Below are positions 50,868 through 61,173 of a stretch of DNA of 64,000 nucleotides, in pieces (the first letter of the stretch is position 1; every line of letters begins with the position of its first letter). Under the pieces are notes generated by a model, which was not told where the DNA came from, did no database searches, and saw only the letters and a program-made list of their open reading frames with translations. Source of the stretch: Lachnospiraceae bacterium NC2008 (GTDB lineage Bacteria; Bacillota; Clostridia; Lachnospirales; Lachnospiraceae); assembly GCA_000687675.1 (NCBI GenBank), contig JHWS01000001.1, positions 310,001 through 374,000 of the forward strand, written 5' to 3'. The position numbers and the translations under genes are program-made.

Positions 50868-52259
50868 TTATAATTCGCAGTTATTAACTGTTCTTGGGAA
50901 TGGTATTACATCTCTGATGTTGCCCATACCTGTAAGGTACATAACGCATCTTTCGAAACCAAGGCCAAATCCAGCATGACGAGCTGAACCATACTTTCTA
51001 AGATCAAGATAGAAGTCATAATCTTCTTTCTTAAGTCCAAGTTCGTTCATTCTGCCCACTAATAAGTCGTAGTTATCCTCACGCTGTGAACCACCGATAA
51101 TCTCACCAATACCTGGTACTAAGCAGTCCATAGCTGCAACTGTCTTACCATCTTCATTAAGCTTCATGTAGAATGCCTTAATTTCCTTTGGATAATCAGT
51201 TACGAATACAGGCTTCTTAAAGATTTCTTCTGTAAGATATCTCTCATGCTCTGTCTGAAGATCACATCCCCATGATACCTTGTAATCAAACTTATCATTG
51301 TGCTTCTCAAGAAGTTCAATTGCTTCTGTATATGTAACATGACCAAAGTCTGATGATGCAACATGCTTTAGTCTTTCGATAAGGCCCTTATCAACAAAGT
51401 TGTTGAAGAAGTTCATCTCCTCTGGAGCATGTTCAAGAACATAGTTGATGATGTACTTAATCATGCTTTCAGCAATAATCATATCGTCCTTAAGATCTGC
51501 AAATGCCATCTCTGGCTCAATCATCCAGAACTCAGCAGCATGTCTTGTTGTGTTAGAATTCTCTGCTCTGAATGTTGGTCCGAATGTATATATGTTCTTA
51601 AATGCCATAGCATAAGTCTCGCCGTTAAGCTGACCTGATACTGTAAGGTTAGTTGGCTTATTGAAGAAATCCTGCTCGAAATCAACACTGCCATCCTCTT
51701 TCTTAGGAACATTGTTAAGATCAAGAGTTGTTACCTGGAACATCTCACCAGCACCTTCACAGTCTGAACCTGTGATAAGTGGTGTGTGAACATAAACGAA
51801 ATCTCTCTCTTGGAAAAACTTATGAATAGCGTATGCGCAAAGGCTACGTACTCTAAATACAGCCTGGAAAATATTAGTTCTGGCACGAAGATGTGTGATA
51901 GTTCTAAGGTATTCAAGGGTATGTCTCTTCTTCTGAAGTGGATAATCTGGTGTAGATTCACCTTCGATTACAACTTCAGTTGCCTGAATTTCAAATGGCT
52001 GCTTTGCTTCTGGTGTAGGAATAAGCTTTCCTGTTACAACTAAAGCTGCACCAACATTGGTCTTGCTGATAGTTTCAAAGTTTGGAAGTCCGTCTCCATA
52101 AACTACCTGAAGTGGTTCAAAAAATGTACCATCATTAACAACTATGAAACCAAAGTTCTTCTGTGCTCTGATAGAACGAACCCATCCACCTATAACTATC
52201 TCTTTGTTAAGATATGTTTCTTTATCTCTAAATATCTGTCTAATTGAAACTAAATCCAT
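50868..52259 (-). CDS. asnS: Asparaginyl-tRNA synthetase
   Basis: 463-residue class IIb synthetase that charges tRNA-Asn. The N-terminal OB anticodon-binding domain ([16 protein letters not shown]) is followed by the catalytic core. Motif 2 region is [16 protein letters not shown], and motif 3 is [13 protein letters not shown]. Length is normal. It starts 15 bases after ddh on the same strand, so the two are co-transcribed, and a terminator follows. Confidence 0.96.
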   Translation of the reverse strand: MDLVSIRQIFRDKETYLNKEIVIGGWVRSIRAQKNFGFIVVNDGTFFEPLQVVYGDGLPNFETISKTNVGAALVVTGKLIPTPEAKQPFEIQATEVVIEGESTPDYPLQKKRHTLEYLRTITHLRARTNIFQAVFRVRSLCAYAIHKFFQERDFVYVHTPLITGSDCEGAGEMFQVTTLDLNNVPKKEDGSVDFEQDFFNKPTNLTVSGQLNGETYAMAFKNIYTFGPTFRAENSNTTRHAAEFWMIEPEMAFADLKDDMIIAESMIKYIINYVLEHAPEEMNFFNNFVDKGLIERLKHVASSDFGHVTYTEAIELLEKHNDKFDYKVSWGCDLQTEHERYLTEEIFKKPVFVTDYPKEIKAFYMKLNEDGKTVAAMDCLVPGIGEIIGGSQREDNYDLLVGRMNELGLKKEDYDFYLDLRKYGSARHAGFGLGFERCVMYLTGMGNIRDVIPFPRTVNNCEL

Positions 52260-52274
52260 GATTTTCTCCTTAAA

Positions 52275-53258
52275 TTAAAGCATATGAGCACGAATCTCAT
52301 CATCAGAAAGTGGTGAGAGCATAGCAGGTGCAACATCGAATACTGTCTTACATCCGTTATCACCCTTCTGATTCATCTTAACTACTGCTCTTGCATATGC
52401 AGCGATTACGCTACCTGTAAATTCTGGGTTTGAATCAAGCTTAATACTGTATTCAATAGTGTGCTTATTCTCATTGTTCCAACCTGTAGCACCACTACGG
52501 ATAACGCTACCACCGTGTGGAAGTCCGCTATGATCACGCTCCATCTCTTCCTTAGTGATGAAGTTAACTGTTGTATCATAGTCTGAGAAGTAGTTAGGCA
52601 TCTCCTTGATTTCTTTCTCAATCTTAGCCTTGTCTGCGCCTTCTGCAGCAACAACAAATACAAGTCTTGTGTGCTTCTCTCTTGTTGTAAGTTCTGGATT
52701 CTCACCATTTCTTACTCTTTCAACTGCGCTTTCTACAGGTACTGTATACTGACGAGCATCAACCACACCTTCAATACGACGGCAAGCATCTGAGTGGCCC
52801 TGGCTTACACCCTTGCCCCAGAATGTATAGTCCTTACCTTCTGGTAGGATGCAGTTAGCATAAAGCCTGTTAAGCGAGAACATACCTGGATCCCAACCAC
52901 AAGAGATAAGAGCTGTCTTTCCACCATCTTTTGCAGCCTTATCAACATTAGCAAAATGCTCTGGGATTCTTGCATGTGTATCAAAACTATCGATAACATT
53001 GAAGTCCTTTGCAAGGGCTGGTGTCATCTCTGGTAAATCTGTAGCACTACCGCCACAAAGGATAAGAATATCTACATCATTCTTGTAATTAGAAGCATCT
53101 TCTAATTTATATACTGGAACACCTTCAGTCTTAATCTTTACAGAAGCTGGATCTCTTCTTGTAAACATCATCTTAAGTTCCATATCTGGGTTCTTGGCAA
53201 CTGCTGCCTCAACGCCTCTTCCTAAATTACCGTATCCTACTATACCTACTTTAATCAT
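52275..53258 (-). CDS. ddh: meso-Diaminopimelate D-dehydrogenase
   Basis: 327-residue NADPH-dependent enzyme that makes meso-diaminopimelate from tetrahydrodipicolinate in one step, feeding lysine and peptidoglycan. The Rossmann start is V-G-I-V-G-Y-G-N-L-G-R-G-V; the family blocks I-D-S-F-D-T-H, S-C-G-W-D-P-G-M-F-S and G-K-G-V-S-Q-G-H-S-D-A are present. The ATG has AGGAGG upstream. Length is as usual. Confidence 0.95.
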   Translation of the reverse strand: MIKVGIVGYGNLGRGVEAAVAKNPDMELKMMFTRRDPASVKIKTEGVPVYKLEDASNYKNDVDILILCGGSATDLPEMTPALAKDFNVIDSFDTHARIPEHFANVDKAAKDGGKTALISCGWDPGMFSLNRLYANCILPEGKDYTFWGKGVSQGHSDACRRIEGVVDARQYTVPVESAVERVRNGENPELTTREKHTRLVFVVAAEGADKAKIEKEIKEMPNYFSDYDTTVNFITKEEMERDHSGLPHGGSVIRSGATGWNNENKHTIEYSIKLDSNPEFTGSVIAAYARAVVKMNQKGDNGCKTVFDVAPAMLSPLSDDEIRAHML

Positions 53259-53330
53259 TATGCGGTTCCTCCTAGGCTTTATATATTAAAATTCAATAAT
53301 TTCTAAAACGCTATATATAATATCACAATA

Positions 53331-55787
53331 TTAAATCAGATGATAACAATTTTTTCCATTTTCTTTGGATTTTAGCAGTGCTTCCAAAGATTTCTCATAA
53401 GCCTGATCAAGGGAATCCTGACCGCTTATTAGTTTGTATGCTCCTACTGATACTGTAAGTGAGCTGTCATTGGCACCAAGATAGTCCATAATTGCTCCCC
53501 AAAGTTCTGATACAATAGCCTTGGAATTAGCATTGTCATGGCCTGGCTCAAGTTCATATAAAACCACAAATCTGTCTTCACCAACTCTGCCTACTAAACT
53601 ATCCTTACCAGATATCTTATTTATACACTGAGCAAGGTTCTTTAATATATCCTGAACATCTCCCTTGTCATGATTTTTGTTGTAGTCATAAAAATCATCT
53701 ATATCTACGTGACATATAAGATAATCTTTAAGAGAAGTCTGAACTATATTCTTTGCAGTCTTATCAAACGACTTGAAGGTAAGTACTCCAGTAAGACCAT
53801 CTCTTTCAAACTCATTAATCTGAAGCTTATAGTCTTCGTTCTTATTTACCTTTCCAGCAAGTTCTGAATCAGTAATATCCGTAATTGTTATCTTGCTGGT
53901 AATCTTGTCTGAATCTGGAGTGAACTTAAATCTTCCATAGCAGAATACTATTCTCTCTGATCCATCTTTACATCTCATTCTGTGCTTAAGGTAAACTTCA
54001 TTGAACTTGCTTAAAAGTTCTGCAACCTTCTCGTTATACAGTTTTTTATCTTCATCAAATATAAGGTCGTCCTGTTTAAGTTTTAAAACCTTAACATCAT
54101 CTGGTGTGTAACCAGTAATCTGGGTAAATACATTATCAACACTTATTATGTTCTGTTCGCCATCTATTACATAGTTAGAATAAAGAACATTGTTAACATG
54201 TCTATCCTCTTCTACTTCTCCCATGGTACCCATAGGTCTAAAGCCAGAAGACAGGCGATTACCTTCCTCGTCTTCTTCATAGTCAGAAGGCGCTATCTCC
54301 TCAAGCATTTTTACAAATTCATCAACAATGTGTGGATCAAACTGAAGTCCAGCATATGCTTTAAGTTCTTGTCTCGCCTTGGTTATGCTATAAGCCTTAC
54401 GATATGGTCTGTCATTAATCATGGCATCATAAGCATCAACTACAGCGATGATTCTTGAAAGAAGTGGGATACTTTCTCCCTTAAGTCCTTCAGGATAACC
54501 TGTTCCATCGTAGTTCTCGTGATGGTACTTAATACACTGGGCAACATCCTCAAACTCCTCTGATGCTATAGCTATATCGTGGCCTTTGTATACATGGGAT
54601 TTCATAATATCCCACTCCTGTACTGTATACTTATCAGCCTTATGTAATATACTAGGTGGAACGCCAGTCTTACCTATGTCATGAATAAGACAAAGAAGTT
54701 CCAGGTCACTTTGTTGAATATCTGTAAGTTCAAGCCTCTTTCCAAGCATATGACAAAGAATCTTGGTTCTATGAACATGAGCCATAAGGTCAGGAACTGC
54801 TGTAAGCTGCATCTTTATAAACGAATCTATAAGTGATGAATGCTTAGCTTTGTCATCTAGCATATTTTTCTTTTTAAGAACCTTGATAGCCATGTCGACT
54901 GCATTTGCCAGGTTTTGGCTCATCAGCCCAAGTTCTACAACTGATGACTGAATATGAATTGGTTCTGGAAGTTGTACATTGTCATATACAAAATGCTTGA
55001 TTTCTTCCTTAATTGTTTCAAGCACTCTAACATCTGTGTCGCAGCAAATTGCAATAAGGCATGAACTATAGCTCTTTGCAAAGAAGGTTTTCTTAGGGCA
55101 TTTTTTAACCATTGCAGATGCCACTAAGGCAAGGAGTTTGTCACCCTCCTGTTTGCCGTACTTATCATTGATTATAGAAAGTCGGTTAAGGTCAAATGCT
55201 ATAACACCTGCTGGGAAACTAATATCAGACATCTGCATATGATGCTTGAAGGTATCCCAGATTCTAAATCCTGTTACAGAATCTACGTCTTCCTGAGAAT
55301 CAGAGAACATAAAATATTTGCACATTATCTTCTCGTTCATATCCCTAACAATACGATATGTAACATTCTTCTCAGCCTGCATACCGCCGGTGCTGTAGCT
55401 CCACTTAAAGTAGCAGTCACCATCAAAAGTGTCTGCCTTATAGTCGTCATTTATCTTGGAAATAAAGTCCTGAAGCATAATATTCTTCTCGTACTCATCT
55501 TTCCAACCACCATATAAATCTGCGATGAATTTTCTGGCTGAATTGTTAACAAAGAAAATCTTATCCCTTTTGTTAAATGCTATGATAGGACTATCTATAT
55601 CCTGAAAGACGGCATCCTTGTATCCAAAGAACAGACCTCTCTTCATCTTTGTTTCGTAGATTCTTACAAGACTAACGAAGAAGTAGGTCAAAAGTATCGA
55701 TATAACTAATGCAAATAAAAAATAAAATAGCAAACCAAATTCCCCTATATATAACGCAAATAAGCCTCTGCAGGCACTTATAACCAT
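53331..55787 (-). CDS. Membrane HD-GYP protein flanked by GGDEF-like and PAS domains
   Basis: 818-residue signalling protein. One N-terminal membrane segment (about residues 20-45) and a PAS-like domain (50-150) precede a degenerate GGDEF-like domain (about 170-300, no GGDEF motif). An HD-GYP domain follows (about 330-480, L-I-H-D-I-G-K and H-H-E-N-Y-D-G-T-G-Y-P), then a PAS domain (about 525-640). The C-terminal GGDEF-like domain reads G-R-V-G-E-D-R-F where GGDEF is expected, so synthesis is doubtful. Cyclic-di-GMP breakdown is the likely activity. The frame stays open about 22 codons upstream without ATG, GTG or TTG, and no clear ribosome binding site is seen, so the N-terminus may be truncated or mis-placed. 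Confidence 0.85.
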   Translation of the reverse strand: MVISACRGLFALYIGEFGLLFYFLFALVISILLTYFFVSLVRIYETKMKRGLFFGYKDAVFQDIDSPIIAFNKRDKIFFVNNSARKFIADLYGGWKDEYEKNIMLQDFISKINDDYKADTFDGDCYFKWSYSTGGMQAEKNVTYRIVRDMNEKIMCKYFMFSDSQEDVDSVTGFRIWDTFKHHMQMSDISFPAGVIAFDLNRLSIINDKYGKQEGDKLLALVASAMVKKCPKKTFFAKSYSSCLIAICCDTDVRVLETIKEEIKHFVYDNVQLPEPIHIQSSVVELGLMSQNLANAVDMAIKVLKKKNMLDDKAKHSSLIDSFIKMQLTAVPDLMAHVHRTKILCHMLGKRLELTDIQQSDLELLCLIHDIGKTGVPPSILHKADKYTVQEWDIMKSHVYKGHDIAIASEEFEDVAQCIKYHHENYDGTGYPEGLKGESIPLLSRIIAVVDAYDAMINDRPYRKAYSITKARQELKAYAGLQFDPHIVDEFVKMLEEIAPSDYEEDEEGNRLSSGFRPMGTMGEVEEDRHVNNVLYSNYVIDGEQNIISVDNVFTQITGYTPDDVKVLKLKQDDLIFDEDKKLYNEKVAELLSKFNEVYLKHRMRCKDGSERIVFCYGRFKFTPDSDKITSKITITDITDSELAGKVNKNEDYKLQINEFERDGLTGVLTFKSFDKTAKNIVQTSLKDYLICHVDIDDFYDYNKNHDKGDVQDILKNLAQCINKISGKDSLVGRVGEDRFVVLYELEPGHDNANSKAIVSELWGAIMDYLGANDSSLTVSVGAYKLISGQDSLDQAYEKSLEALLKSKENGKNCYHLI

Positions 55788-55867
55788 ATCACATTTGAAT
55801 ATTGACGTAAAGAATCTGAAAGTCTTAAAGATGTATATCTGACCGCCAATTATTTTTCAAGAAGTCA

Positions 55868-55896
55868 TTGTAAAAATGCGCCTTAGGCATTAAAAT
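55868..55896 (+). promoter_or_regulatory. Promoter of the GH5 gene
   Basis: -35 TTGTAA (55868-55873), a 17-base spacer and -10 TAAAAT (55891-55896) read toward the GH5 gene. The spacer holds an ATGC...GCAT palindrome around GCCTTAGGC that could be an operator. Confidence 0.5.
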
Positions 55897-55930
55897 TTTA
55901 CCTAGAGTTATATGAGAAGGAGAAAACATA

Positions 55931-56914
55931 ATGGCTAACATAGTTCTTAGCAGAAACGGAAAAGATACGCCATTTGCTATACACGGAAAACTTCACGTTG
56001 AAGGTTCCCATTTAATAGACGAAAAAGGTCAGATTTGCGAGCTTAGAGGTCTCTCTACTCACAATCTTTCTACTTACCCAGAATATATTAATGAAGAAGC
56101 AATAACACAGTTTACTGATGAATATGGTATCAGTATTTTTAGATTAGCTCTTTATTCAGCAGAGGCTGACGGTTGTAAGGGATACTCTGATGGAGATGAT
56201 GTTCATAGAGAAAGTCTTGAAAAGCTTATCATAAAGGGTGTTGAGATATGCGCAAAGCTTGGTATCTATGTACTTGTTGACTGGCATATTCTTTTTGACT
56301 ACAACCCTAACATGAACGCTGATATGTCTGAACATTTTTGGAATACAATATGCCCACAGCTTAGGGAATATGACAACGTTATATATGAAATCTGTAATGA
56401 ACCAAATATGGACATTAAGAGACAGTGCGATGAGACCTCGTGGGAAGATATCACAAAATATGCTAACAGAATCATACCTGTGATTAGAAAACTTGACAGT
56501 GAAAAGGTTGTTATAGTCGGTACTCCAACCTGGTCTCAGAGAGTTGATCAGGCTGCTGATGCTCCTCTTAGCTTTGACAATATAATGTATACACTTCATT
56601 TTTATGCTGATACACATAGAGAAGATTTAAGAGAAAAGCTTAGATATGCTCTTTCAAAGAATCTTCCGATATTCGTAACAGAATTCGGTATCTGCAATGC
56701 AGCTGGAGACGGAGATGTTAATGATGAAGAAACTAATCTTTGGCTTAAACTTCTTCAGGAAAATAAAATAAGCTACGTACTTTGGAACCTGTCTAATAAG
56801 AACGAGACTTCAGCAATTCTTAAAGATAGCTGTACTAAGACAGCAGGATTTACTGAAGATGATCTTTCTCCTTGCGGACAAAGATTCAAAACTATGATGA
56901 GTAAGAGATATTAA
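55931..56914 (+). CDS. Glycoside hydrolase family 5 (endoglucanase-like), no signal peptide
   Basis: 327-residue GH5 enzyme, probably subfamily 2, which cuts beta-1,4-glucans or related sugars. The TIM-barrel features are L-R-G-L-S-T-H-N-L, V-D-W-H-I-L, the acid/base Glu 157 in Y-E-I-C-N-E-P-N, the H-F-Y-A-D-T-H strand, and the nucleophile Glu 251 in F-V-T-E-F-G. No signal peptide, carbohydrate module or dockerin is present, so it probably acts in the cytoplasm on imported oligosaccharides. AAGGAG precedes the ATG. It is the only plus-strand gene here and ends at a bidirectional terminator. Confidence 0.9.
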   Translation: MANIVLSRNGKDTPFAIHGKLHVEGSHLIDEKGQICELRGLSTHNLSTYPEYINEEAITQFTDEYGISIFRLALYSAEADGCKGYSDGDDVHRESLEKLIIKGVEICAKLGIYVLVDWHILFDYNPNMNADMSEHFWNTICPQLREYDNVIYEICNEPNMDIKRQCDETSWEDITKYANRIIPVIRKLDSEKVVIVGTPTWSQRVDQAADAPLSFDNIMYTLHFYADTHREDLREKLRYALSKNLPIFVTEFGICNAAGDGDVNDEETNLWLKLLQENKISYVLWNLSNKNETSAILKDSCTKTAGFTEDDLSPCGQRFKTMMSKRY

Positions 56915-56970
56915 AGTAATCGAGCAGGGGTCACCCCTGATTGTTACATAATTTGCGTAATACATAAAAC

Positions 56971-57000
56971 AAGGCTGCTATTACTAGCAGCCTTTTATTT
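56971..57000. terminator. Bidirectional terminator between GH5 and mfd
   Basis: AAGGCTGCT-ATTAC(T)-AGCAGCCTT is followed by TTATTT on the plus strand and preceded by a weaker A-run for the minus strand, so it can end both converging transcripts. Confidence 0.85.
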
Positions 57001-60000
57001 TTAGTATAGATGTTGTTTGATATAGCCTAGTAGCTCTTCTGTTTTTTCAAGAAGCAGGACCTCATCTTTCTCTACAAGTCCATCAATATCGTAGACCAGT
57101 GTAAGAGTTGGATCTCCAACCAAGTTAATTCGTAAATCTCCTCCATATTCATTAAGAAGATCAACTATATTCTCAGTTTTAACTGGTGCGTCCTTATGCA
57201 TAACCAGCTTTATAAGGCCAGTTCTGCCTCTTAAATCTTTGATATAAAGACTTGTTGCAACCTGTTTTATACTGGCAACACGAAGAAGATTATTGGCCTC
57301 ATCTGGAACCTTACCAAATCTGTCGAGAAGTTCATCTCGCATCTCTTCCCTGTCTTCCTCGTTCTTTATACAGGCTATACGCTTATAAATATCCAGTTTC
57401 TGAACTTCATTAACTATGTAACTTTCAGGAATATATGCTCCTACATCAAGGTCAACAGTAGCAGAAGTTTGTGCCACTGTCTCGATTCCCTTTTCTTCCT
57501 TTATTGCTTCATCAAGCATCTTACAATAAAGGTCATATCCTACAGCCTGCATATGTCCATGCTGCTGTTTACCAAGCAGCGTTCCAGCACCTCTTATTTC
57601 CAAATCTCTCATAGCAATCTTGAAACCACTTCCAAGTTCTGTGAATTCCCTAATTGCCATAAGCCTCTTTTCAGCCACTTCCTTAAGGACCTTATTTCTC
57701 TTATACATAAGGAAGGCAAAGGAGGTTCTTGTACTTCTTCCTACTCTTCCTCTTAGCTGATATAGCTGAGATAAACCAAGGCTGTCAGAGTCATGAATAA
57801 TCATAGTATTAACATTAGGAATATCAAGACCAGTCTCTATGATGGTTGTTGCAACAAGAACATCAATCTTCTTATCTACAAAGTCCATCATAATATTTTC
57901 AAGTTCTCTTACTTCCATCTGACCATGAGCAAATGTTACTCTGGCATCTGGTACAAGTTTCTGTACTCTGGCAGCCACGTCCATAATGTCATTAACACGG
58001 TTATATACATAGTAAACCTGACCACCACGGGACAACTCCCTATTAATAGCCTCTCTAACCATCTCGTCGTTATATTCCATAACATAGGTCTGGATAGGCT
58101 GTCTGTCCATAGGAGCCTCTTCTAAAAGACTCATATCTCTTATACCAATAAGACTCATATGAAGGGTTCTAGGAATAGGAGTTGCTGTTAATGTAAGTAC
58201 ATCTACATTCTCTTTAAGTTTCTTAATCTTCTCCTTGTGAGACACACCAAATCTTTGCTCCTCATCGACTATAAGAAGTCCAAGATTAGTGAACTCAACA
58301 TCCTTGGATAGAAGCCTGTGTGTACCTATAACAATATCAACAAGTCCCTTCTTCATATCAGCCAGGACTTTTCTTACTTCACCGGCTGTTCTAAATCTTG
58401 AAAGCATCTCAACTCTTACTGGATAATCCTTCATACGAGATGCGAATGTATTATAATGCTGCTGGGCAAGTATAGTAGTTGGAACAAGATAAGCAACCTG
58501 CTTACCTTCCTGGACCGCCTTGAATGCCGCACGAATAGCAACCTCAGTCTTTCCAAATCCAACATCACCGCAGATAAGTCTGTCCATTATCTTAGGACTT
58601 TCCATATCTTTCTTAGTTGCTTCTATAGCAGTAAGCTGATCAGCAGTTTCATTGTATGGGAAGAGTTCCTCGAATTCTTTCTGCCATACAGTATCAGGAC
58701 CATATTCAAATCCTTTCTTAGCACTTCTTACTGCATAGAGATGAACAAGGTCCTTTGCAACCTCATTAACAGATAACTTAACCTTTGCTTTTGTCTTGTT
58801 CCATTCCTGTGTACCAAGCTTATTAAGCTTAGGCTGCTTTGAATCCTTGGAAGCATAAAACTGTATCATATCAAGATTAGTAGCAAGAACATAAAGGTTT
58901 CCACCATCCTTGTACTCAATCTTCATATAGTCCTTAAGAACATGATCTACAGATACTTTTTCTATACCCTTATATATACCGATACCATGATTTTCATGTA
59001 TTACATAGTCACCAACAAAGAGCTGGTCACTGGAACTAATTCTTGTACCACCAGTATACTTAGGTACCTTACGTTTCTTCTTTTTTCTGTCGCTTCCAAA
59101 TATATCCATATCAGAAATAACAGAAAACTTTATAGTAGGATATTCAAATCCCTTCTGAAGTCGTCCGTAGATAATAGCTATCTCGCCACTTTGAAGACTT
59201 CTTTCAATATCCTCTGTATATGTAGCAATAACCCCATCACCAGTTAAATCATCTGCAAGTCTTTTTGCTCTTGATCTGGATGGAGATACGATTACTATTT
59301 TATATTTCTGCTCTTTAAGCTTCTCAAGTCCTTCTCTTAATAGAGAATATGAACCATTAAATGATGGCATAAGTCTTGCGTGAACATAATAATCACCATC
59401 ATACTTAATTTCATCTTCAGCATGCTCTCCTGCGTTAAGAGATGTGAGAGTAACGTTCTTAACCCTTAATATATCCGCCAGTGTCTTATCTACGCTTCTG
59501 AGTATATCTGTCTGTCCTGGAAGAACATAACCACCTTCAAGTCTGTGAATCATACTTTCTCTGAATTCCATCTCCACAGCTCTGGCATGTTCCATAGTTC
59601 TTCCATATTCATCAATAAATATACAAGACTGCTTGTCGGAAATTAGTTCTATAAGTGAACTAACTTCAGGATAGAAATACTTGATATAGCTTTCCATATT
59701 GTATTCATCAGAAAGTTCAAAAAGTCCTGTTTCTATCTCTTCTAAAGTAAGTTTGATTCTATAGGCTTCCTGAGTTTTGAAATCTTCTCTGTACTTCTTT
59801 TCAAGAGTCTCTGCATCTTTCTTAATACGTTCAAAGCCTTCCTGTTTAACATCATCGCTAAGAAGAAGTTCTGACGCAGGAAATATAGTAACCTCTGTTA
59901 GTTTCTCTACAGACCTCTGACTAAGTACATCAAAAGATCTTATAGACTCTATATTGTCACCCCAGAGTTCTATTCTTACAGGATTCTCTTTAGTAAGATC

Positions 60001-60543
60001 ATAGATATCGACAATACCACCTCTTATAGAGAACTCTCCTTTGTTCTCAACCTGATATACCTTTTCATAACCCATGCGAGTAAGTTTTAAAGCTATAGCA
60101 TGCTCATCTATAAGGCTGTCCATATCAATGTGAACAATATTGTTCTTTATGATGTCAGCAGGCATCATAGGTGCCATAAACGCATCAATAGTTGTAACTA
60201 CAGTGCATTTTTTGTTATTTAAGATAGCATCAAGAACCTCTAGTCTCTGAACCGCAAGCTGCTTTCCATTAACATCAGACTGATAGAAAATCATATCCTT
60301 GGCAGGGTAATATAAAACATCACTGTTATAAAATGCATAGTCTTCTACTATCTGTCTTGCTCTGGCCTCACTGTATGTGACAATAAGGGCGACATCAACT
60401 GACGTCGCCATAAAGTCTATGATATGAAGTTTTTCAAGGTCGATACAGCCATTGAATCTTATAGATGCTGCATCCTTAGCAAACTTAATCTTAAGGTCAT
60501 CATACCAGTCAAATGCCTTAAGTGGTGCATTTAATATATTCAT
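57001..60543 (-). CDS. mfd: Transcription-repair coupling factor
   Basis: 1180-residue Mfd, which removes RNA polymerase stalled at DNA damage and recruits UvrA. The UvrB-like N-terminal region (about residues 1-340) is followed by the CarD-like polymerase-binding domain (D-Y-V-I-H-E-N-H-G-I-G-I-Y, about 500). The translocase follows, with Walker A G-D-V-G-F-G-K-T-E, the D-E-E-Q-R-F-G box, T-A-T-P-I-P-R-T-L-H-M-S and L-R-G-R-V-G-R-S. The C-terminal UvrA-interaction domain (about 1025-1120) is also present. It follows pth by 10 bases, a common pth-mfd operon in Firmicutes. Confidence 0.96.
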   Translation of the reverse strand: MNILNAPLKAFDWYDDLKIKFAKDAASIRFNGCIDLEKLHIIDFMATSVDVALIVTYSEARARQIVEDYAFYNSDVLYYPAKDMIFYQSDVNGKQLAVQRLEVLDAILNNKKCTVVTTIDAFMAPMMPADIIKNNIVHIDMDSLIDEHAIALKLTRMGYEKVYQVENKGEFSIRGGIVDIYDLTKENPVRIELWGDNIESIRSFDVLSQRSVEKLTEVTIFPASELLLSDDVKQEGFERIKKDAETLEKKYREDFKTQEAYRIKLTLEEIETGLFELSDEYNMESYIKYFYPEVSSLIELISDKQSCIFIDEYGRTMEHARAVEMEFRESMIHRLEGGYVLPGQTDILRSVDKTLADILRVKNVTLTSLNAGEHAEDEIKYDGDYYVHARLMPSFNGSYSLLREGLEKLKEQKYKIVIVSPSRSRAKRLADDLTGDGVIATYTEDIERSLQSGEIAIIYGRLQKGFEYPTIKFSVISDMDIFGSDRKKKKRKVPKYTGGTRISSSDQLFVGDYVIHENHGIGIYKGIEKVSVDHVLKDYMKIEYKDGGNLYVLATNLDMIQFYASKDSKQPKLNKLGTQEWNKTKAKVKLSVNEVAKDLVHLYAVRSAKKGFEYGPDTVWQKEFEELFPYNETADQLTAIEATKKDMESPKIMDRLICGDVGFGKTEVAIRAAFKAVQEGKQVAYLVPTTILAQQHYNTFASRMKDYPVRVEMLSRFRTAGEVRKVLADMKKGLVDIVIGTHRLLSKDVEFTNLGLLIVDEEQRFGVSHKEKIKKLKENVDVLTLTATPIPRTLHMSLIGIRDMSLLEEAPMDRQPIQTYVMEYNDEMVREAINRELSRGGQVYYVYNRVNDIMDVAARVQKLVPDARVTFAHGQMEVRELENIMMDFVDKKIDVLVATTIIETGLDIPNVNTMIIHDSDSLGLSQLYQLRGRVGRSTRTSFAFLMYKRNKVLKEVAEKRLMAIREFTELGSGFKIAMRDLEIRGAGTLLGKQQHGHMQAVGYDLYCKMLDEAIKEEKGIETVAQTSATVDLDVGAYIPESYIVNEVQKLDIYKRIACIKNEEDREEMRDELLDRFGKVPDEANNLLRVASIKQVATSLYIKDLRGRTGLIKLVMHKDAPVKTENIVDLLNEYGGDLRINLVGDPTLTLVYDIDGLVEKDEVLLLEKTEELLGYIKQHLY

Positions 60544-60553
60544 CTACTCACCT

Positions 60554-61114
60554 TTAATTAAACTTATTCATAACCTGATCCATGCTGTCATGCATAAGCG
60601 CTACAGCAGCCTGACTTGCCCGTTCAAAGGAATCTTTCATAATATCCTCTTCCTCTTTACTAAAGTGTCCAAGTACATAATCAGCGAGATCATATCCCTT
60701 AGGTTTTTCTCCAACTCCTACCTTGATACGTTTAAATGTATCATGTCCAAGATGAAGAATTATATTCTTTATTCCATTATGTCCACCTGCACTGCCTTTA
60801 CCTCTTATCCGAAGTTTTCCCGGTGCAAGGCTAATATCATCATATATAACTATAAGTTGGTCTTTTTCGTCTACTTTATAGTAGTCCAGCACTTCTCTTA
60901 TACATTCGCCGCTAAGGTTCATATACGTCTGAGGTTTAAGAAGTATAACCTTCTCTCCTTCTATGACACCCTTACCAAAGAGCCCCTTATGTTTCTCTTC
61001 TGTTAATGAAATATTATATTTATCTGATAAAAGATCGATAGTCCTAAAGCCTACATTGTGCCTTGTAAGGGCATATTTGTCCCCAGGATTACCAAGTCCT
61101 GCTATTACATACAT
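60554..61114 (-). CDS. pth: Peptidyl-tRNA hydrolase
   Basis: 186-residue Pth, which frees tRNA from peptidyl-tRNA that drops off ribosomes. The conserved G-L-G-N-P-G start, the catalytic His in T-R-H-N-V-G-F, M-N-L-S-G and the Asp region I-Y-D-D-I-S-L-A-P-G-K are present. The ATG at 61114 has AAGGA seven bases upstream and sits just before the family motif; an ATG five codons earlier is possible. First gene of the pth-mfd operon. Confidence 0.95.
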   Translation of the reverse strand: MYVIAGLGNPGDKYALTRHNVGFRTIDLLSDKYNISLTEEKHKGLFGKGVIEGEKVILLKPQTYMNLSGECIREVLDYYKVDEKDQLIVIYDDISLAPGKLRIRGKGSAGGHNGIKNIILHLGHDTFKRIKVGVGEKPKGYDLADYVLGHFSKEEEDIMKDSFERASQAAVALMHDSMDQVMNKFN

Positions 61115-61173
61115 ATCTTTTTCCTTCATTTGTATATAAGCTTATTATAGTCTTTATTATTTCTAATAAATGC

